From CAVUMR01 sp963742715 (lineage in GTDB: Bacteria > Actinomycetota > Actinomycetes > Mycobacteriales > Micromonosporaceae), in the NCBI GenBank assembly GCA_963742715.1, contig CAVUMR010000001.1, forward strand, positions 248,001 through 312,000: a DNA stretch of 64,000 bases. Direction: 5' to 3'. Positions 26,114 through 34,439 of this stretch are shown here, one piece after another. The translations under genes and the position numbers were made by a program. The stretch's first letter is position 1. Each line of letters begins with the position of its first letter. Under the pieces are notes generated by a model. The model was given only the letters and a program-made list of their open reading frames with translations. It was not told the origin of the DNA and did not search any database.

Positions 26114-27723
26114 CAGTTGACCTCCTCGAACGCGCGGGTACGCCGGAAGCTCACGGCGGAGATGATCGCCACGATCGCGAAGATGAACAGCGAGATGGCC
26201 GCGGCGAAGCCGTACTGCGAGCCCTGCCCACCGAACGCCAGCCGGTAGGTGTACGTGATGAGCAGGTCGGTCGCACCGGCGGTCGGGCTGTCCGCCGGGA
26301 ACGGCCCACCCTCGGTGGTCAGGTAGATCGCGTTGAAGTTGTTGAAGTTGAACGCGAACGACGAGATCAGCACCGGGGACAGCGCGACCAGCAGCAGCGG
26401 CAGCGTGACCTGCCGGAACGCCTGCCACGGCTTGGCCCCGTCGACCGCGGCCGCCTCGGTCAGCTCCTTGGGGATCGCCTGCAGGGCACCGGTCGCGACC
26501 AGGAACATGTACGGGTAGCCGAGCCAGAGCTGCACCAGCAGTACCGCGATCCGCGCGGTCCAGGGCTCGCCGAACCAGTCGACGTGTACCCCGATCAGCC
26601 GGTTGAGCAGGCCGAAGTCGGTGTTGAACATGTCCCGCCAGACCAGCAGCATGGCGAAGCTCGGCATCGCGTACGGCAGCACCAGCAGCACCCGGTACGC
26701 CCGCCGGAACCGGAGCCGGTCGGAGTTCAGCGCGATCGCGAAGAACAGCCCGGCCACGAACGTCAGCAGTACCGAGCCGAGCGCGAACGCCAGGTTCCAG
26801 CCGAGGATGCCGGCGAAGTGCGTACGGATGGCCGGATCGGTGACCGCGGCGGTGAAGTTGCGCAGCCCGACGGTCACCTTCCAGCCCTGCGGCAGCCGCC
26901 CGCCGTCCGGGTCGACGAAGTAGCCGTGCTCGTCGTCGGCGCGCCAGACCCGGCCGGTACGGATCTCCCGGATGCAGCCGCACAGCTTCTCGTACTGCCT
27001 GGCCGCCTCACCCTGGTACGCCCGGGACAAGCCCTGCGACCGGATCGCGCCGTTGTCCACCGGTACCGCGAGCTTGGTGATGTCGTCGCTGCGGGCGCTG
27101 GCCTGTCCGACCGTCAGCACGGTGTACCCGCGGACAGCCGTGATCCGGCCGCCGAGGCCGCGGGTGACGTCACCGGCGTCCAGCTCGTGCAGCCCGGTCG
27201 CGTCTCCGGCGTACGGCTGATGACTGTCCGGATCGGTCAGCAGGAACACGATCGGGCCGGTGGCCGGATCGCCGGTGGTACCGATGGACAACTGGTACTC
27301 GGTCGACCCCGGTACCCGCTGCACGGACGCGACCTCGACCGCGGTGATCGCCTCCGCCTTGGTACCGCGGTGCCCGTCGCCGAAGTTGGTGAACGCCGTG
27401 CTCACCGTGTACAGCACCGGGAAGATCTGGAACACGATCAGGAACACGGTGCCCGGGATCAGGTACTTGGCCGCGATCCGCCGCGGCGACAGGTACACCC
27501 AGAAGATCGCGGCCGTGGCTGCGGCCAGGATGCCCAGGCCGATCCAGCTCTCGTTGTCGATCAGCGGGAAGGCGCCCCAGATCGCGATGGCGGCGGTGAG
27601 GCCGAGCAGCAGGATCTTGACGAGTTGGCCGGCGGCGAACCGGGTGCCGGGCAAAGCCCGGCCGCCGTCCGGCGGCCGGGCACCCGGCGGCGCGCTGGGC
27701 GCCGCCTCAACGTCTGTGACCAT
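26113..27723 (-). CDS. malF: Maltose/maltodextrin ABC transporter permease (MalF)
   Basis: 536 residues, the long MalF type. Two early helices are followed by a third segment and a large periplasm-side loop (about 115-285), equivalent to the P2 loop of E. coli MalF, then the channel helices and the EAA loop TEAAAVDGAKPWQAFRQVTL near 435. The stretch FNAIYLTTEGGP is typical of MalF. The start is the ATG at 27723; no Shine-Dalgarno sequence is visible (the 5' side reads GAGCTCCTCCG), so it may depend on coupling with malE 17 nt upstream. Confidence 0.9.
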   Translation of the reverse strand: MVTDVEAAPSAPPGARPPDGGRALPGTRFAAGQLVKILLLGLTAAIAIWGAFPLIDNESWIGLGILAAATAAIFWVYLSPRRIAAKYLIPGTVFLIVFQIFPVLYTVSTAFTNFGDGHRGTKAEAITAVEVASVQRVPGSTEYQLSIGTTGDPATGPIVFLLTDPDSHQPYAGDATGLHELDAGDVTRGLGGRITAVRGYTVLTVGQASARSDDITKLAVPVDNGAIRSQGLSRAYQGEAARQYEKLCGCIREIRTGRVWRADDEHGYFVDPDGGRLPQGWKVTVGLRNFTAAVTDPAIRTHFAGILGWNLAFALGSVLLTFVAGLFFAIALNSDRLRFRRAYRVLLVLPYAMPSFAMLLVWRDMFNTDFGLLNRLIGVHVDWFGEPWTARIAVLLVQLWLGYPYMFLVATGALQAIPKELTEAAAVDGAKPWQAFRQVTLPLLLVALSPVLISSFAFNFNNFNAIYLTTEGGPFPADSPTAGATDLLITYTYRLAFGGQGSQYGFAAAISLFIFAIVAIISAVSFRRTRAFEEVN

Positions 27724-27740
27724 CGGAGGAGCTCAGGTCA

Positions 27741-28988
27741 CTACTTGATCTGGCCGGAGATCGCCTTGGCCGCCGCCGCCACACTCTTCGTCGGGTCGGC
27801 CCCGCCGACCACCGCGGCTTCGGCCTTGCCGAACGGGTCCCAGATGGACGCCATCTCCGGGATCGCGGGCAGGATCACCCCGTCCTTGCCGGCCGCGAGG
27901 AACTTCTCCACGTCCGGGTCGGAGCTCTTGACCTTGTCCAGCGCGGCGGTCAGCGCCGGCGGCCGGGGCTCGGCCTGGTACAGCGCGACAGCCAGGTCCG
28001 GCGCGGTCAGGTAGTTGGTGACGAACTCCTGCGCGACGGCCTTGTTCTTGCCCTTGCTGGCCACGTAGAACGCCTGCACGCCGACGAACGGCTGGGCCGG
28101 CTTGCCACCCGCGAAGCCCGGTACCGGGGTGATGTCGTACTTGATGCCGGCCTTCTTGATGTCCGTGAGCGCCCACGGGCCGGAGATCAGGAACGGGGTC
28201 TTCTTCGCGGTGAACGTGGCGATCGCGTTGGTGTCGCTGATCGAACGCTTGAGCGCGCCGGCACCCTTCTCGCCGAGCGCCCGGATCTTGGTGAACGCGG
28301 CCACCGAGCCGGGCTTGCCCACGCCGAGGTCGGCCGGGTCGTAGTCGCCGTTGGGCTTCTGCCCGAACAGGTAACCGCCACCCGAGGTGTACAGCGGGTA
28401 GATGTGGTACGCGTCGCCGTTCTGCCCGACCTGCAGGGCCATCGGCGCGGTGACCTTCTTCTGCGCCTTGAGCTGGTTGCCCTGCTTGACGAGATCCTCG
28501 ATGGTGGCCGGCGCGTCCGGGGCCAGTTCGGTGTTGCGGATCAGCGCGATGTTCTCCACCGCGTATGGCACCCCGTAGACCTGGCCGTTGAAGGTCACGC
28601 CCTTGATCGCGGTCTCGTTGAAGCCGGACTTCTGCTCGTCGGAGAGCTGGATCGGGTCGATGGCCCCGTTCTGTACGAGGTTGCCGATCCAGTCGTGCGC
28701 GCCGACCACGATGTCCGGGCCCTTGCCGGCCTGGGAGGCGGTGACGTAGTTGGTCTGCAGGTCCTTGGACACCGCCTGGACCTTCACGGTCACGCCGTTG
28801 TCCCGGCCGAACTCCTCGGCGAACGGCTTGAGCGCTGCGGTGCGCTTGTCGTCGGCCCAGATGACCAGGGTGCCGCCGTTCTTGGCCTTGTTGGCACCGG
28901 AGTCATCGCTCGACGAGCCGCCGCAGCCCGCGCCGGCCAGGAGCAGAGTGGCAGCGATGGCGACGACACCCGCGGCACGGATGCGCAT
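27741..28988 (-). CDS. malE: Maltose/maltodextrin-binding lipoprotein (MalE)
   Basis: 415 residues. Signal peptide and lipobox LAGAGC lead into a cluster-1 sugar-binding fold: LVIWADDKRTAALKPFAEEF, GPDIVVGAHDWIGNLVQNG, VYGVPYAVENIALIRNTEL and the C-terminal EMASIWDPFG motif. These match MalE-type maltodextrin binders. GAGGAG lies just before the ATG at 28988, although the frame stays open to 29189. First gene of malE-malF-malG-GH13. The promoter 180 nt upstream overlaps two palindromes likely bound by the divergent LacI-type regulator. Confidence 0.9.
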   Translation of the reverse strand: MRIRAAGVVAIAATLLLAGAGCGGSSSDDSGANKAKNGGTLVIWADDKRTAALKPFAEEFGRDNGVTVKVQAVSKDLQTNYVTASQAGKGPDIVVGAHDWIGNLVQNGAIDPIQLSDEQKSGFNETAIKGVTFNGQVYGVPYAVENIALIRNTELAPDAPATIEDLVKQGNQLKAQKKVTAPMALQVGQNGDAYHIYPLYTSGGGYLFGQKPNGDYDPADLGVGKPGSVAAFTKIRALGEKGAGALKRSISDTNAIATFTAKKTPFLISGPWALTDIKKAGIKYDITPVPGFAGGKPAQPFVGVQAFYVASKGKNKAVAQEFVTNYLTAPDLAVALYQAEPRPPALTAALDKVKSSDPDVEKFLAAGKDGVILPAIPEMASIWDPFGKAEAAVVGGADPTKSVAAAAKAISGQIK

Positions 28989-29163
28989 CAGTACTCCTCG
29001 GATTTCCAGGCCACGGCGCCACGCCGCGGCGGACAGGGGCTGATCGGGGCGCGGCGCGGCCGGACTTTCGTACATCCGGCGGCGGGGACGAGCGTCGCGC
29101 CAGGGACGACGGGGACTCCACCGGCCATCGGGGCAGGAGCCGGACAGCCGGGAAGTGCGAGCG

Positions 29164-29193
29164 ACCGTAGCAAAGGCTTTGCAAGACATGCAA
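29164..29193 (-). promoter_or_regulatory. malE promoter overlapped by two palindromic operators
   Basis: Read on the minus strand: -35 TTGCAT (29193-29188), 18-bp spacer, -10 TACGGT (29169-29164). Two inverted repeats cover it: TTGCA-AGACA-TGCAA (29179-29193) and GCAAAG-G-CTTTGC (29170-29182). Both are related to the CTTGCA-type half-sites bound by LacI-family sugar regulators in actinomycetes, so binding would block the malE promoter. Confidence 0.65.
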
Positions 29194-29222
29194 GAACTTC
29201 CATCGACCGGTCCGGCCTGGGT

Positions 29223-29228
29223 TAGAGT
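29223..29228 (+). promoter_or_regulatory. -10 box for leaderless LacI-family regulator gene
   Basis: TAGAGT, then 6 nt, then the ATG at 29235. The operator cluster lies 30-53 bp upstream, so the regulator could control its own gene as well as malE. Confidence 0.6.
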
Positions 29229-29234
29229 GCCGGC

Positions 29235-30348
29235 ATGCGGGCTCGACTGGCGGACATCGCCCGGCAGGCCAGCGTCAGCGAGGCCACCGTCTCCCGGGTC
29301 CTCAACGACCGGCCGGGAGTGAGTGCGGACACCCGGCAGGCGGTGCTGACCGCGCTGGACGTGCTGGGCTACGAGCGACCCGCCCGGCTGCGCAGCCGCA
29401 GCGTCGGGTTGGTCGGGCTGGTCGTGCCCGAGCTGGACAACCCGATCTTCCCGGTGTTCGCGCAGGTCATCGAGTCAGCGCTGGCGCAGCAGGGGTACAC
29501 GCCGGTGCTGTGCACGCAGACCCCGGGCGGGGTCAGCGAGGACGAGTACGTGGAGATGCTGCTCGAACGCAGTGTCGCCGGCATCGTGTTCGTCTCCGGG
29601 CTGCACGCGGACACCACCGCCGACCACAGCAGGTACCACCGCCTGATCGACCGGGGACTGCCGATCGTGCTGATCAACGGGTACGTGCCGGGGGTGCCCG
29701 CGCCGTTCATCTCCTGTGACGACGTGGCCGCCGGCGAGCTGGCGGTCAACCACCTGGTCGCGCTCGGGCACCGGCGGATCGGCTTCACCAGCGGACCCGA
29801 GCGGTACGCCCCGGTGCAGCGCAAGCGGCAGGGGTACGCGGCCGCGATGCGCCGGCTGCCCGGCGCTGACCGACGCCGACATCGACGAGCTGGCCGAACT
29901 GTCCCTGTTCGGGGTCGAGGGTGGGCAGGCGGCCGCGAGCCGGATGCTCGACAAGGGCGTCACCGGCATCGTGTGCGGGTCGGACCTGATGGCGCTGGGC
30001 GCGATCCGGGCCGCCCGCCAGTGCGGGCTCGACGTACCGGGCGAGGTGTCCGTGGTCGGGTACGACGACTCCGCGCTGATCGCGTTCACCGACCCGCCGC
30101 TGACCACTGTGCGGCAGCCGGTGTCCGCGATGGGAGTCGCCGCGGTACGCGCGCTGCTGGACGAGATCCACGGCCAGGCGGCACCGCACACCGAGTACAT
30201 GTTCCGGCCCGAGCTGGTGGTGCGCGGCTCGACCGGCGCCGCTCCCGCCGGAGTCGCTGCGGCCGGCGCGGCGTCGGCGCCACTGGTCGTCGGTGGGACG
30301 GTGGCCGCGGCGGCGGACGCGAGCGATACCGCCGCTGCGGCGGTATAG
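29235..30348 (+). pseudogene. malR: LacI-family transcriptional regulator (MalR-like), one-base frameshift
   Basis: N-terminal helix-turn-helix RLADIARQASVSEATVSRVL, a sugar-binding domain with LVVPELDNPIFPVFAQVIES, and, in another frame, DKGVTGIVCGSDLMALGAIR and EVSVVGYDDSALIAFTDPPL. The frame changes near codon 208: one base too many, most simply an extra C in the CCC at 29859-29861 (corrected reading RLPALTDADIDELAELSLFG). Corrected length is 370 residues, normal for the family. Both halves are well preserved, so a sequencing error or very recent mutation is likely. Divergent from malE, its presumed target. In the given frame, translation would run on into ligD. Confidence 0.82.
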
Positions 30349-30371
30349 CGGCACCGGCGGGAGGTCCGGGC

Positions 30372-31859
30372 ATGCCTGATCGGCTGTCGGAGTACCGGCG
30401 CAAGCGCGATCCCGGTCGCACGCCCGAGCCGGTGCCGCCGGCCGACCAACTCCCCGCCGGCGCGGCCGAGCCGCCGGCCGGCCCGCTGCCGGAGGGCAAC
30501 GACAACACCTTCGTCATCCAGCAGCATCACGCCCGCCGGCTGCACTGGGACCTGCGACTGGAACGCGACGGCGTACTGGTGTCCTGGGCGCTCCCCCGCG
30601 GCGTACCGCGCGATCCGGCGCACAACCACCTCGCCGTACACACCGAGGATCATCCGATGGAGTACGCCGAGTTCGCCGGCGAGATCCCGGCCGGTGAGTA
30701 CGGCGGTGGTCAGGTGTACATCCACGACCGCGGCACGTACGAGACCGAGAAGTGGCTCGACGACGAGGTCGTCTTCGTCCTGCACGGCGCCCGCGAGTCC
30801 GGGAAGTACGTGCTGTTCCAGACCAAAGGCAAGGACTGGATGATCCACCGGATGGATCCGCCCGACCCGGACCGGCAGCCGATGCCGGAGCTGGTCAAGC
30901 CGATGCTCGCCACCCTCGCCACCGAACTGCCCGGTGACGACCGGCGATGGGGGTTCGAGCTGAAGTGGGACGGCGTACGGGCGGTCGGGTACGTGTCCGG
31001 CGGTCGGCTGCGGCTGACCAGTCGCAACGACCGGGACGTGACCGCGACGTACCCGGAGCTGCGCGGGTTGGGCGAGCAGTTGGCGCCGGTGGACTGCGTA
31101 CTGGACGGCGAAATCGTCGCGTTCGACCAGCGCGGCAAGGTTTCCTTCGGCGCGCTGCAGCCGCGGATGCACGTCGGCGACGCGGCGGCCGCGCGCCGGC
31201 TGGCCGACTCGAATCCGGTGCTGTACCTGGTGTTCGACCTGCTGTACCTGAACGGAAAGTCCACTGTGGACCTGCCGTACACGCAGCGCCGGGAGCTGCT
31301 CGAATCGCTCGACATCTCCGGCGACCGGTGGCAGACCCCGCCGTACTTCCCGTCCGCCGGCGCGGAAGCGCTCCAGGCCAGTCGCGACCAGGGCATGGAA
31401 GGCGTCGTGTGCAAGCGGCTGACCAGCCGGTACCAGCCCGGGCGGCGCGGCAAGGACTGGTTGAAGGTACGCAACTGGCTGGCGCAGGAGGTCGTGATCG
31501 GCGGCTGGAAGCCCGGCGCCGGCCGGCGTGCCGGCACCATCGGCTCGCTGCTGCTGGGCGTGTACTCCGATGACTCAGCCGACGGCCTCACCTACGTCGG
31601 GAACGTCGGTACCGGCTTCACCCAGAAGATGCTCGGCGACCTGCTGGCCAAGCTGCGGAAGATCGAGCGGAAGTCCTCGCCGTTCGCCACCCCGCTCCCC
31701 CGCCCGGACGAGCGGGAGGCGCACTGGGTGTCGCCGAAGCTGGTCGGTGAGGTGGCGTTCACCGAGTGGACCGGCGACGGCCGGCTGCGACACCCGAGCT
31801 GGCGCGGCCTGCGCCCGGACAAGTCGCCGCCCGAGGTACACCGGGAGACGCCCGGATAG
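30372..31859 (+). CDS. ligD: ATP-dependent DNA ligase with 3'-phosphoesterase domain (LigD)
   Basis: 495 residues. An N-terminal 3'-phosphoesterase domain (about 45-160; QQHHARRLHWDLRLERDG) precedes a ligase domain with the nucleotidyl-transfer motif LKWDGVR (catalytic Lys198) and an OB fold with RKGKDWLKVR-like segments. The polymerase/primase domain of full LigD is absent, so end filling in non-homologous end joining would need another protein. No ku gene is in the window. GGAGG precedes the ATG at 30372. It follows the LacI-type gene by 23 nt and shares its frame. Confidence 0.88.
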   Translation: MPDRLSEYRRKRDPGRTPEPVPPADQLPAGAAEPPAGPLPEGNDNTFVIQQHHARRLHWDLRLERDGVLVSWALPRGVPRDPAHNHLAVHTEDHPMEYAEFAGEIPAGEYGGGQVYIHDRGTYETEKWLDDEVVFVLHGARESGKYVLFQTKGKDWMIHRMDPPDPDRQPMPELVKPMLATLATELPGDDRRWGFELKWDGVRAVGYVSGGRLRLTSRNDRDVTATYPELRGLGEQLAPVDCVLDGEIVAFDQRGKVSFGALQPRMHVGDAAAARRLADSNPVLYLVFDLLYLNGKSTVDLPYTQRRELLESLDISGDRWQTPPYFPSAGAEALQASRDQGMEGVVCKRLTSRYQPGRRGKDWLKVRNWLAQEVVIGGWKPGAGRRAGTIGSLLLGVYSDDSADGLTYVGNVGTGFTQKMLGDLLAKLRKIERKSSPFATPLPRPDEREAHWVSPKLVGEVAFTEWTGDGRLRHPSWRGLRPDKSPPEVHRETPG

Positions 31860-31887
31860 CGGCGACCCGAGCCCCGTCCGTCCGGCG

Positions 31888-31911
31888 CGGCCACGCGTAC
31901 CGCGTGAGCCG
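31888..31911. terminator. Hairpin between convergent ligD and VOC genes
   Basis: CGGC-CACGCG pairs with CGCGTG-a-GCCG (one bulged A) around a 3-nt loop. It lies 28 nt after the ligD stop and 11 nt beyond the VOC stop on the other strand, so it may serve both. Confidence 0.6.
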
Positions 31912-31922
31912 GCCAGCGCGGG

Positions 31923-32306
31923 TCAGGTGTGCGAGCTGAACTCGGTGAGCGAGAGGGTGTTGCCGTCCGGGTCGTGGAACCAGGCCACCCGGTCGCCACC
32001 CGGAGTCGTCCAGATGCCGTGCTCGTCCTGCTCCATCCCGTCGTACCGGAGGAACCGCACGCCCCGGCCGGTCAGGTCGCGTGCCGTCGCCACGATGTCG
32101 TCGACCCGCCAGCCCAGCACGGTGTACGGCGGCGGGGTCAGCTTCTCCACCAGCGTCACCCGCAGCATGGTCCCGTTGGCGTCGAACACCACCGCGTACG
32201 GATTGTCGCCGACCGGCCGGAGTCCGAGCAGGTCACGATAGAAGGCACCGGCCCGGGACAGGTCCACGGTCGGTACGAAGCCCATCAGCGCACTCTGTCC
32301 GAGCAT
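31923..32306 (-). CDS. VOC family protein (glyoxalase/bleomycin-resistance fold)
   Basis: 127 residues with two beta-alpha-beta-beta-beta repeats: FVPTVDLSRAGAFYRDLLGL near the start and GVRFLRYDGMEQDEHGIWTT later, ending WFHDPDGNTLSLTEF, where the Glu is a typical metal ligand position. Reactions in this superfamily vary widely and none can be assigned. The ATG at 32306 overlaps the stop of the upstream DinB-like gene by one base (TGATG), so the two are co-translated. Confidence 0.82.
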   Translation of the reverse strand: MLGQSALMGFVPTVDLSRAGAFYRDLLGLRPVGDNPYAVVFDANGTMLRVTLVEKLTPPPYTVLGWRVDDIVATARDLTGRGVRFLRYDGMEQDEHGIWTTPGGDRVAWFHDPDGNTLSLTEFSSHT

Positions 32307-33058
32307 CAGCTGTCCCGATCCTCCGCTATCACGGCCAGATCGCGGATGGCGAACTGGTGGTGCGCCCAGCTGTCGTTGAAGATCACGTGCAGGCACGAGG
32401 TGGCGGTACGCGCGGCCGGCGGCAGCCCACCGGGTGCCGGATTCGGCTCTCGTACCCGATCGAGCTCTTCCTGCGTGACGGCCCGGAGGAAGTCCCGCAG
32501 CTTGCCGTCCCGATCGGCGCGGGCGGCCAGCACCTCGGCGAACGCCGGCTTGGCCGAGGTGTCGATGCCCCAGTCGGCGCCGTCGGTGATGAACGACGCG
32601 GGCAGCCCGAGCGGGTGGAACGGCTCGGCCTCGCCGAGCACCGCGTGCCCGAACCAGAGGTCGGTCACGAACACCAGGTGGCGCAGGGTCTGCGCGAACG
32701 ACCACTCGTCGTTGACCGACCGGTGCAGCTTCCCCTCGGGCAGCGCCGCGGCGGTCCGGATCGTGCCGGACCACATCGACTCGATCACGTCCCACGCCTC
32801 GCGCATGCCGTCCGGCGTGGTCGGCCGCAGCTTCGCCCGCTCCGGATGCAGCCGGTTGAGCTCGGCCTCGACCAGCGGCGCGACCTCGACCCCGTTGACC
32901 CGCAGGCCGGTGATGTCCCCGTCGAGGTCCGCGCCGGTCAGCAGCACGCCGTACATCCGCGCGCCGGACAGGTCGGCTTCCCGGAACACCGCGCCGGACA
33001 TGTCCAGGTCCACGAACTCCGCACCACGGAACTCGGCCGAGCCGACGTATCTCGTCAC
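32306..33058 (-). CDS. Pentapeptide-repeat/DinB-fold protein
   Basis: 250 residues. The first 45 form short pentapeptide repeats (AEFRGAEFVDLDMSGAVFRE then ADLSGARMYG). Residues about 75-240 form a DinB-like four-helix bundle: DEWSFAQTLRHLVFVTDLWF has the first His, and SWAHHQFAIRDLAVI carries the HH pair expected to bind metal. Bacillithiol- or mycothiol-dependent transferases use this fold, but the substrate is not known. GTG at 33058 lies 6 nt after TACGAT on the minus strand, so the mRNA is leaderless; the longer frame to 33118 is rejected. First gene of a pair with the VOC gene. Confidence 0.78.
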   Translation of the reverse strand: MTRYVGSAEFRGAEFVDLDMSGAVFREADLSGARMYGVLLTGADLDGDITGLRVNGVEVAPLVEAELNRLHPERAKLRPTTPDGMREAWDVIESMWSGTIRTAAALPEGKLHRSVNDEWSFAQTLRHLVFVTDLWFGHAVLGEAEPFHPLGLPASFITDGADWGIDTSAKPAFAEVLAARADRDGKLRDFLRAVTQEELDRVREPNPAPGGLPPAARTATSCLHVIFNDSWAHHQFAIRDLAVIAEDRDS

Positions 33059-33064
33059 CGGCCG

Positions 33065-33070
33065 ATCGTA
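33065..33070 (-). promoter_or_regulatory. -10 box for leaderless DinB-like gene
   Basis: TACGAT on the minus strand, followed by 6 nt (CGGCCG) and the GTG at 33058. Confidence 0.65.
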
Positions 33071-33103
33071 TGGCCCGGGTGCGACAGGGTCCGCAGAAAC
33101 GCA

Positions 33104-33133
33104 CCGGCGGCCGGCCACAGGGCCGGCCGCCGG
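33104..33133 (-). terminator. Strong 13-bp hairpin after the M20 peptidase gene
   Basis: CCGGCGGCCGGCC (33104-33116) and its exact complement (33121-33133) with loop ACAG. On the minus strand it is followed by TGCGTTTCTGC, a weak U-rich tail. It separates the peptidase gene from the DinB-like promoter. A smaller stem, CGGTAG-GTAG-CTACCG at 33136-33151, lies beside it. Confidence 0.75.
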
Positions 33134-33170
33134 GACGGTAGGTAGCTACCGCGACGGGATGGTGCAGCCG

Positions 33171-34439
33171 CTACAGCGACGGGTCGCTGATCGCAGCGAG
33201 CGCGGTGTGTACGAGCACGCGTACGCCGTACCCGATCGCCCGCTCGTCCACGTCGAAGGTGGCCTGGTGCAGGTCCAGCTCCTCGCCGGGACGACCCACG
33301 CCGAGGCGCGCCATCGCGCCGGGCACGTGCTCCAGGTACCAGGCGAAATCCTCGCCGCCCATGCTGATCGGCGTGTCCACCACGTGCTGGTTGCCCAGCG
33401 CGGCGGCCGAGGCACCGGCCATCACCGCGGTCGCGACCCGGTCGTTGACCACCGGCGGAACCCCGCGGGTGTACGTGACCTGAGCCGTCGCCCCGGTGCC
33501 GGCGACCACGTCGTGCACCAGTTTGGTGAGCAGCTCGGGCACGGTCTTCCAGGCGTTGCGGTCCAGCATCCGGACGGTGCCGCGGGCGTAGCCCTCCTGC
33601 GGGATCGCGTTCGGCGCCTGACCGGCGTGGATCGCGCCGAAGACCAGGGACACCCCGGCCCGCGGGTCGACCCTGCGGTCCAGCAGGGCCGGTACGTCCA
33701 CGACGACGCGACCGAGCGCGTTCACCAGGTCGGCGGTCAGGTACGGGCGGGCGGTGTGCCCACCGGTGCCGGTCAGCCGAACCTCGAGCTGGTCGGCGGC
33801 GGCGGTGAGCGGGCCGGACCGTACCCCGACCAGCCCGGTCGGCAGCCGCGGGTCGCAGTGCAGCGCGAAGATCGCGCTCACGTCGTCCAGGCCGCCGGCG
33901 GTGATCACCTCGGGCGCTCCACTGGGGAACGCTTCCTCGCTGGGTTGCAGGAGCAGGCGCACCCGGCCCGGCAGCTCGCCGGCCTCGGCTAACGCCGCCA
34001 GCACCAGTCCGGCACCGAGCACCACGCTCGCGTGTACGTCGTGGCCGCAGGCGTGGCAGACCCCGTCCGCGGTGGAGCGGTAGGGCACGTCCTTGACGTC
34101 GGTGATCGGCAGCGCATCGAGGTCCGCGCGGATCGCGACCACCCGGTCGCCGGTACCGACGTCGCAGAGCAGGCCGTTGCGTCCGGGCAGCACCCGGGCG
34201 TGCAGGCCGGCGGCGGCAAGCCGATCCGCGAGGTACGCCGTAGTCGCGTACTCCACCCCGGACAACTCCGGATGCGAGTGCAGGTGGCGGCGTACCGCTA
34301 CGAGTTCGGAGAGGTGGGTGGCCAACCATCGGTCGAGCTGCCCGGGTAGTGGGTCACTGTGCGACTGGGGCGTCTGGGTGCCTTCGGTCCAGCTGGAGAG
34401 GTGGGAGCCGGGGCTGGCCAGGGTGGGTGAACTCGTCAC
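33171..34439 (-). CDS. M20 family metal-dependent amidohydrolase
   Basis: About 422 residues. The catalytic domain begins ELVAVRRHLHSHPELSG; metal-binding motifs are VCHACGHDVHASVVLG, QPSEEAFPSG (general-base Glu), FALHCDP and SMGGEDFAWYLEH; a dimerisation domain lies between them (RLTGTGGHTARP). The order fits hippurate hydrolase/N-acyl amino acid amidohydrolase relatives that remove acyl groups from amino acids. The start is uncertain: GTG at 34439 is my choice, since the open frame up to 34685 encodes a His/Asp-rich, non-conserved stretch. A strong terminator follows. Confidence 0.82.
   Translation of the reverse strand: MTSSPTLASPGSHLSSWTEGTQTPQSHSDPLPGQLDRWLATHLSELVAVRRHLHSHPELSGVEYATTAYLADRLAAAGLHARVLPGRNGLLCDVGTGDRVVAIRADLDALPITDVKDVPYRSTADGVCHACGHDVHASVVLGAGLVLAALAEAGELPGRVRLLLQPSEEAFPSGAPEVITAGGLDDVSAIFALHCDPRLPTGLVGVRSGPLTAAADQLEVRLTGTGGHTARPYLTADLVNALGRVVVDVPALLDRRVDPRAGVSLVFGAIHAGQAPNAIPQEGYARGTVRMLDRNAWKTVPELLTKLVHDVVAGTGATAQVTYTRGVPPVVNDRVATAVMAGASAAALGNQHVVDTPISMGGEDFAWYLEHVPGAMARLGVGRPGEELDLHQATFDVDERAIGYGVRVLVHTALAAISDPSL

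Noticed and set aside
33059..33118. Longer N-terminus for the DinB-like protein
   Set aside because: A TACGAT box 6 nt before the GTG at 33058 and the strong terminator overlapping the extension argue against it.
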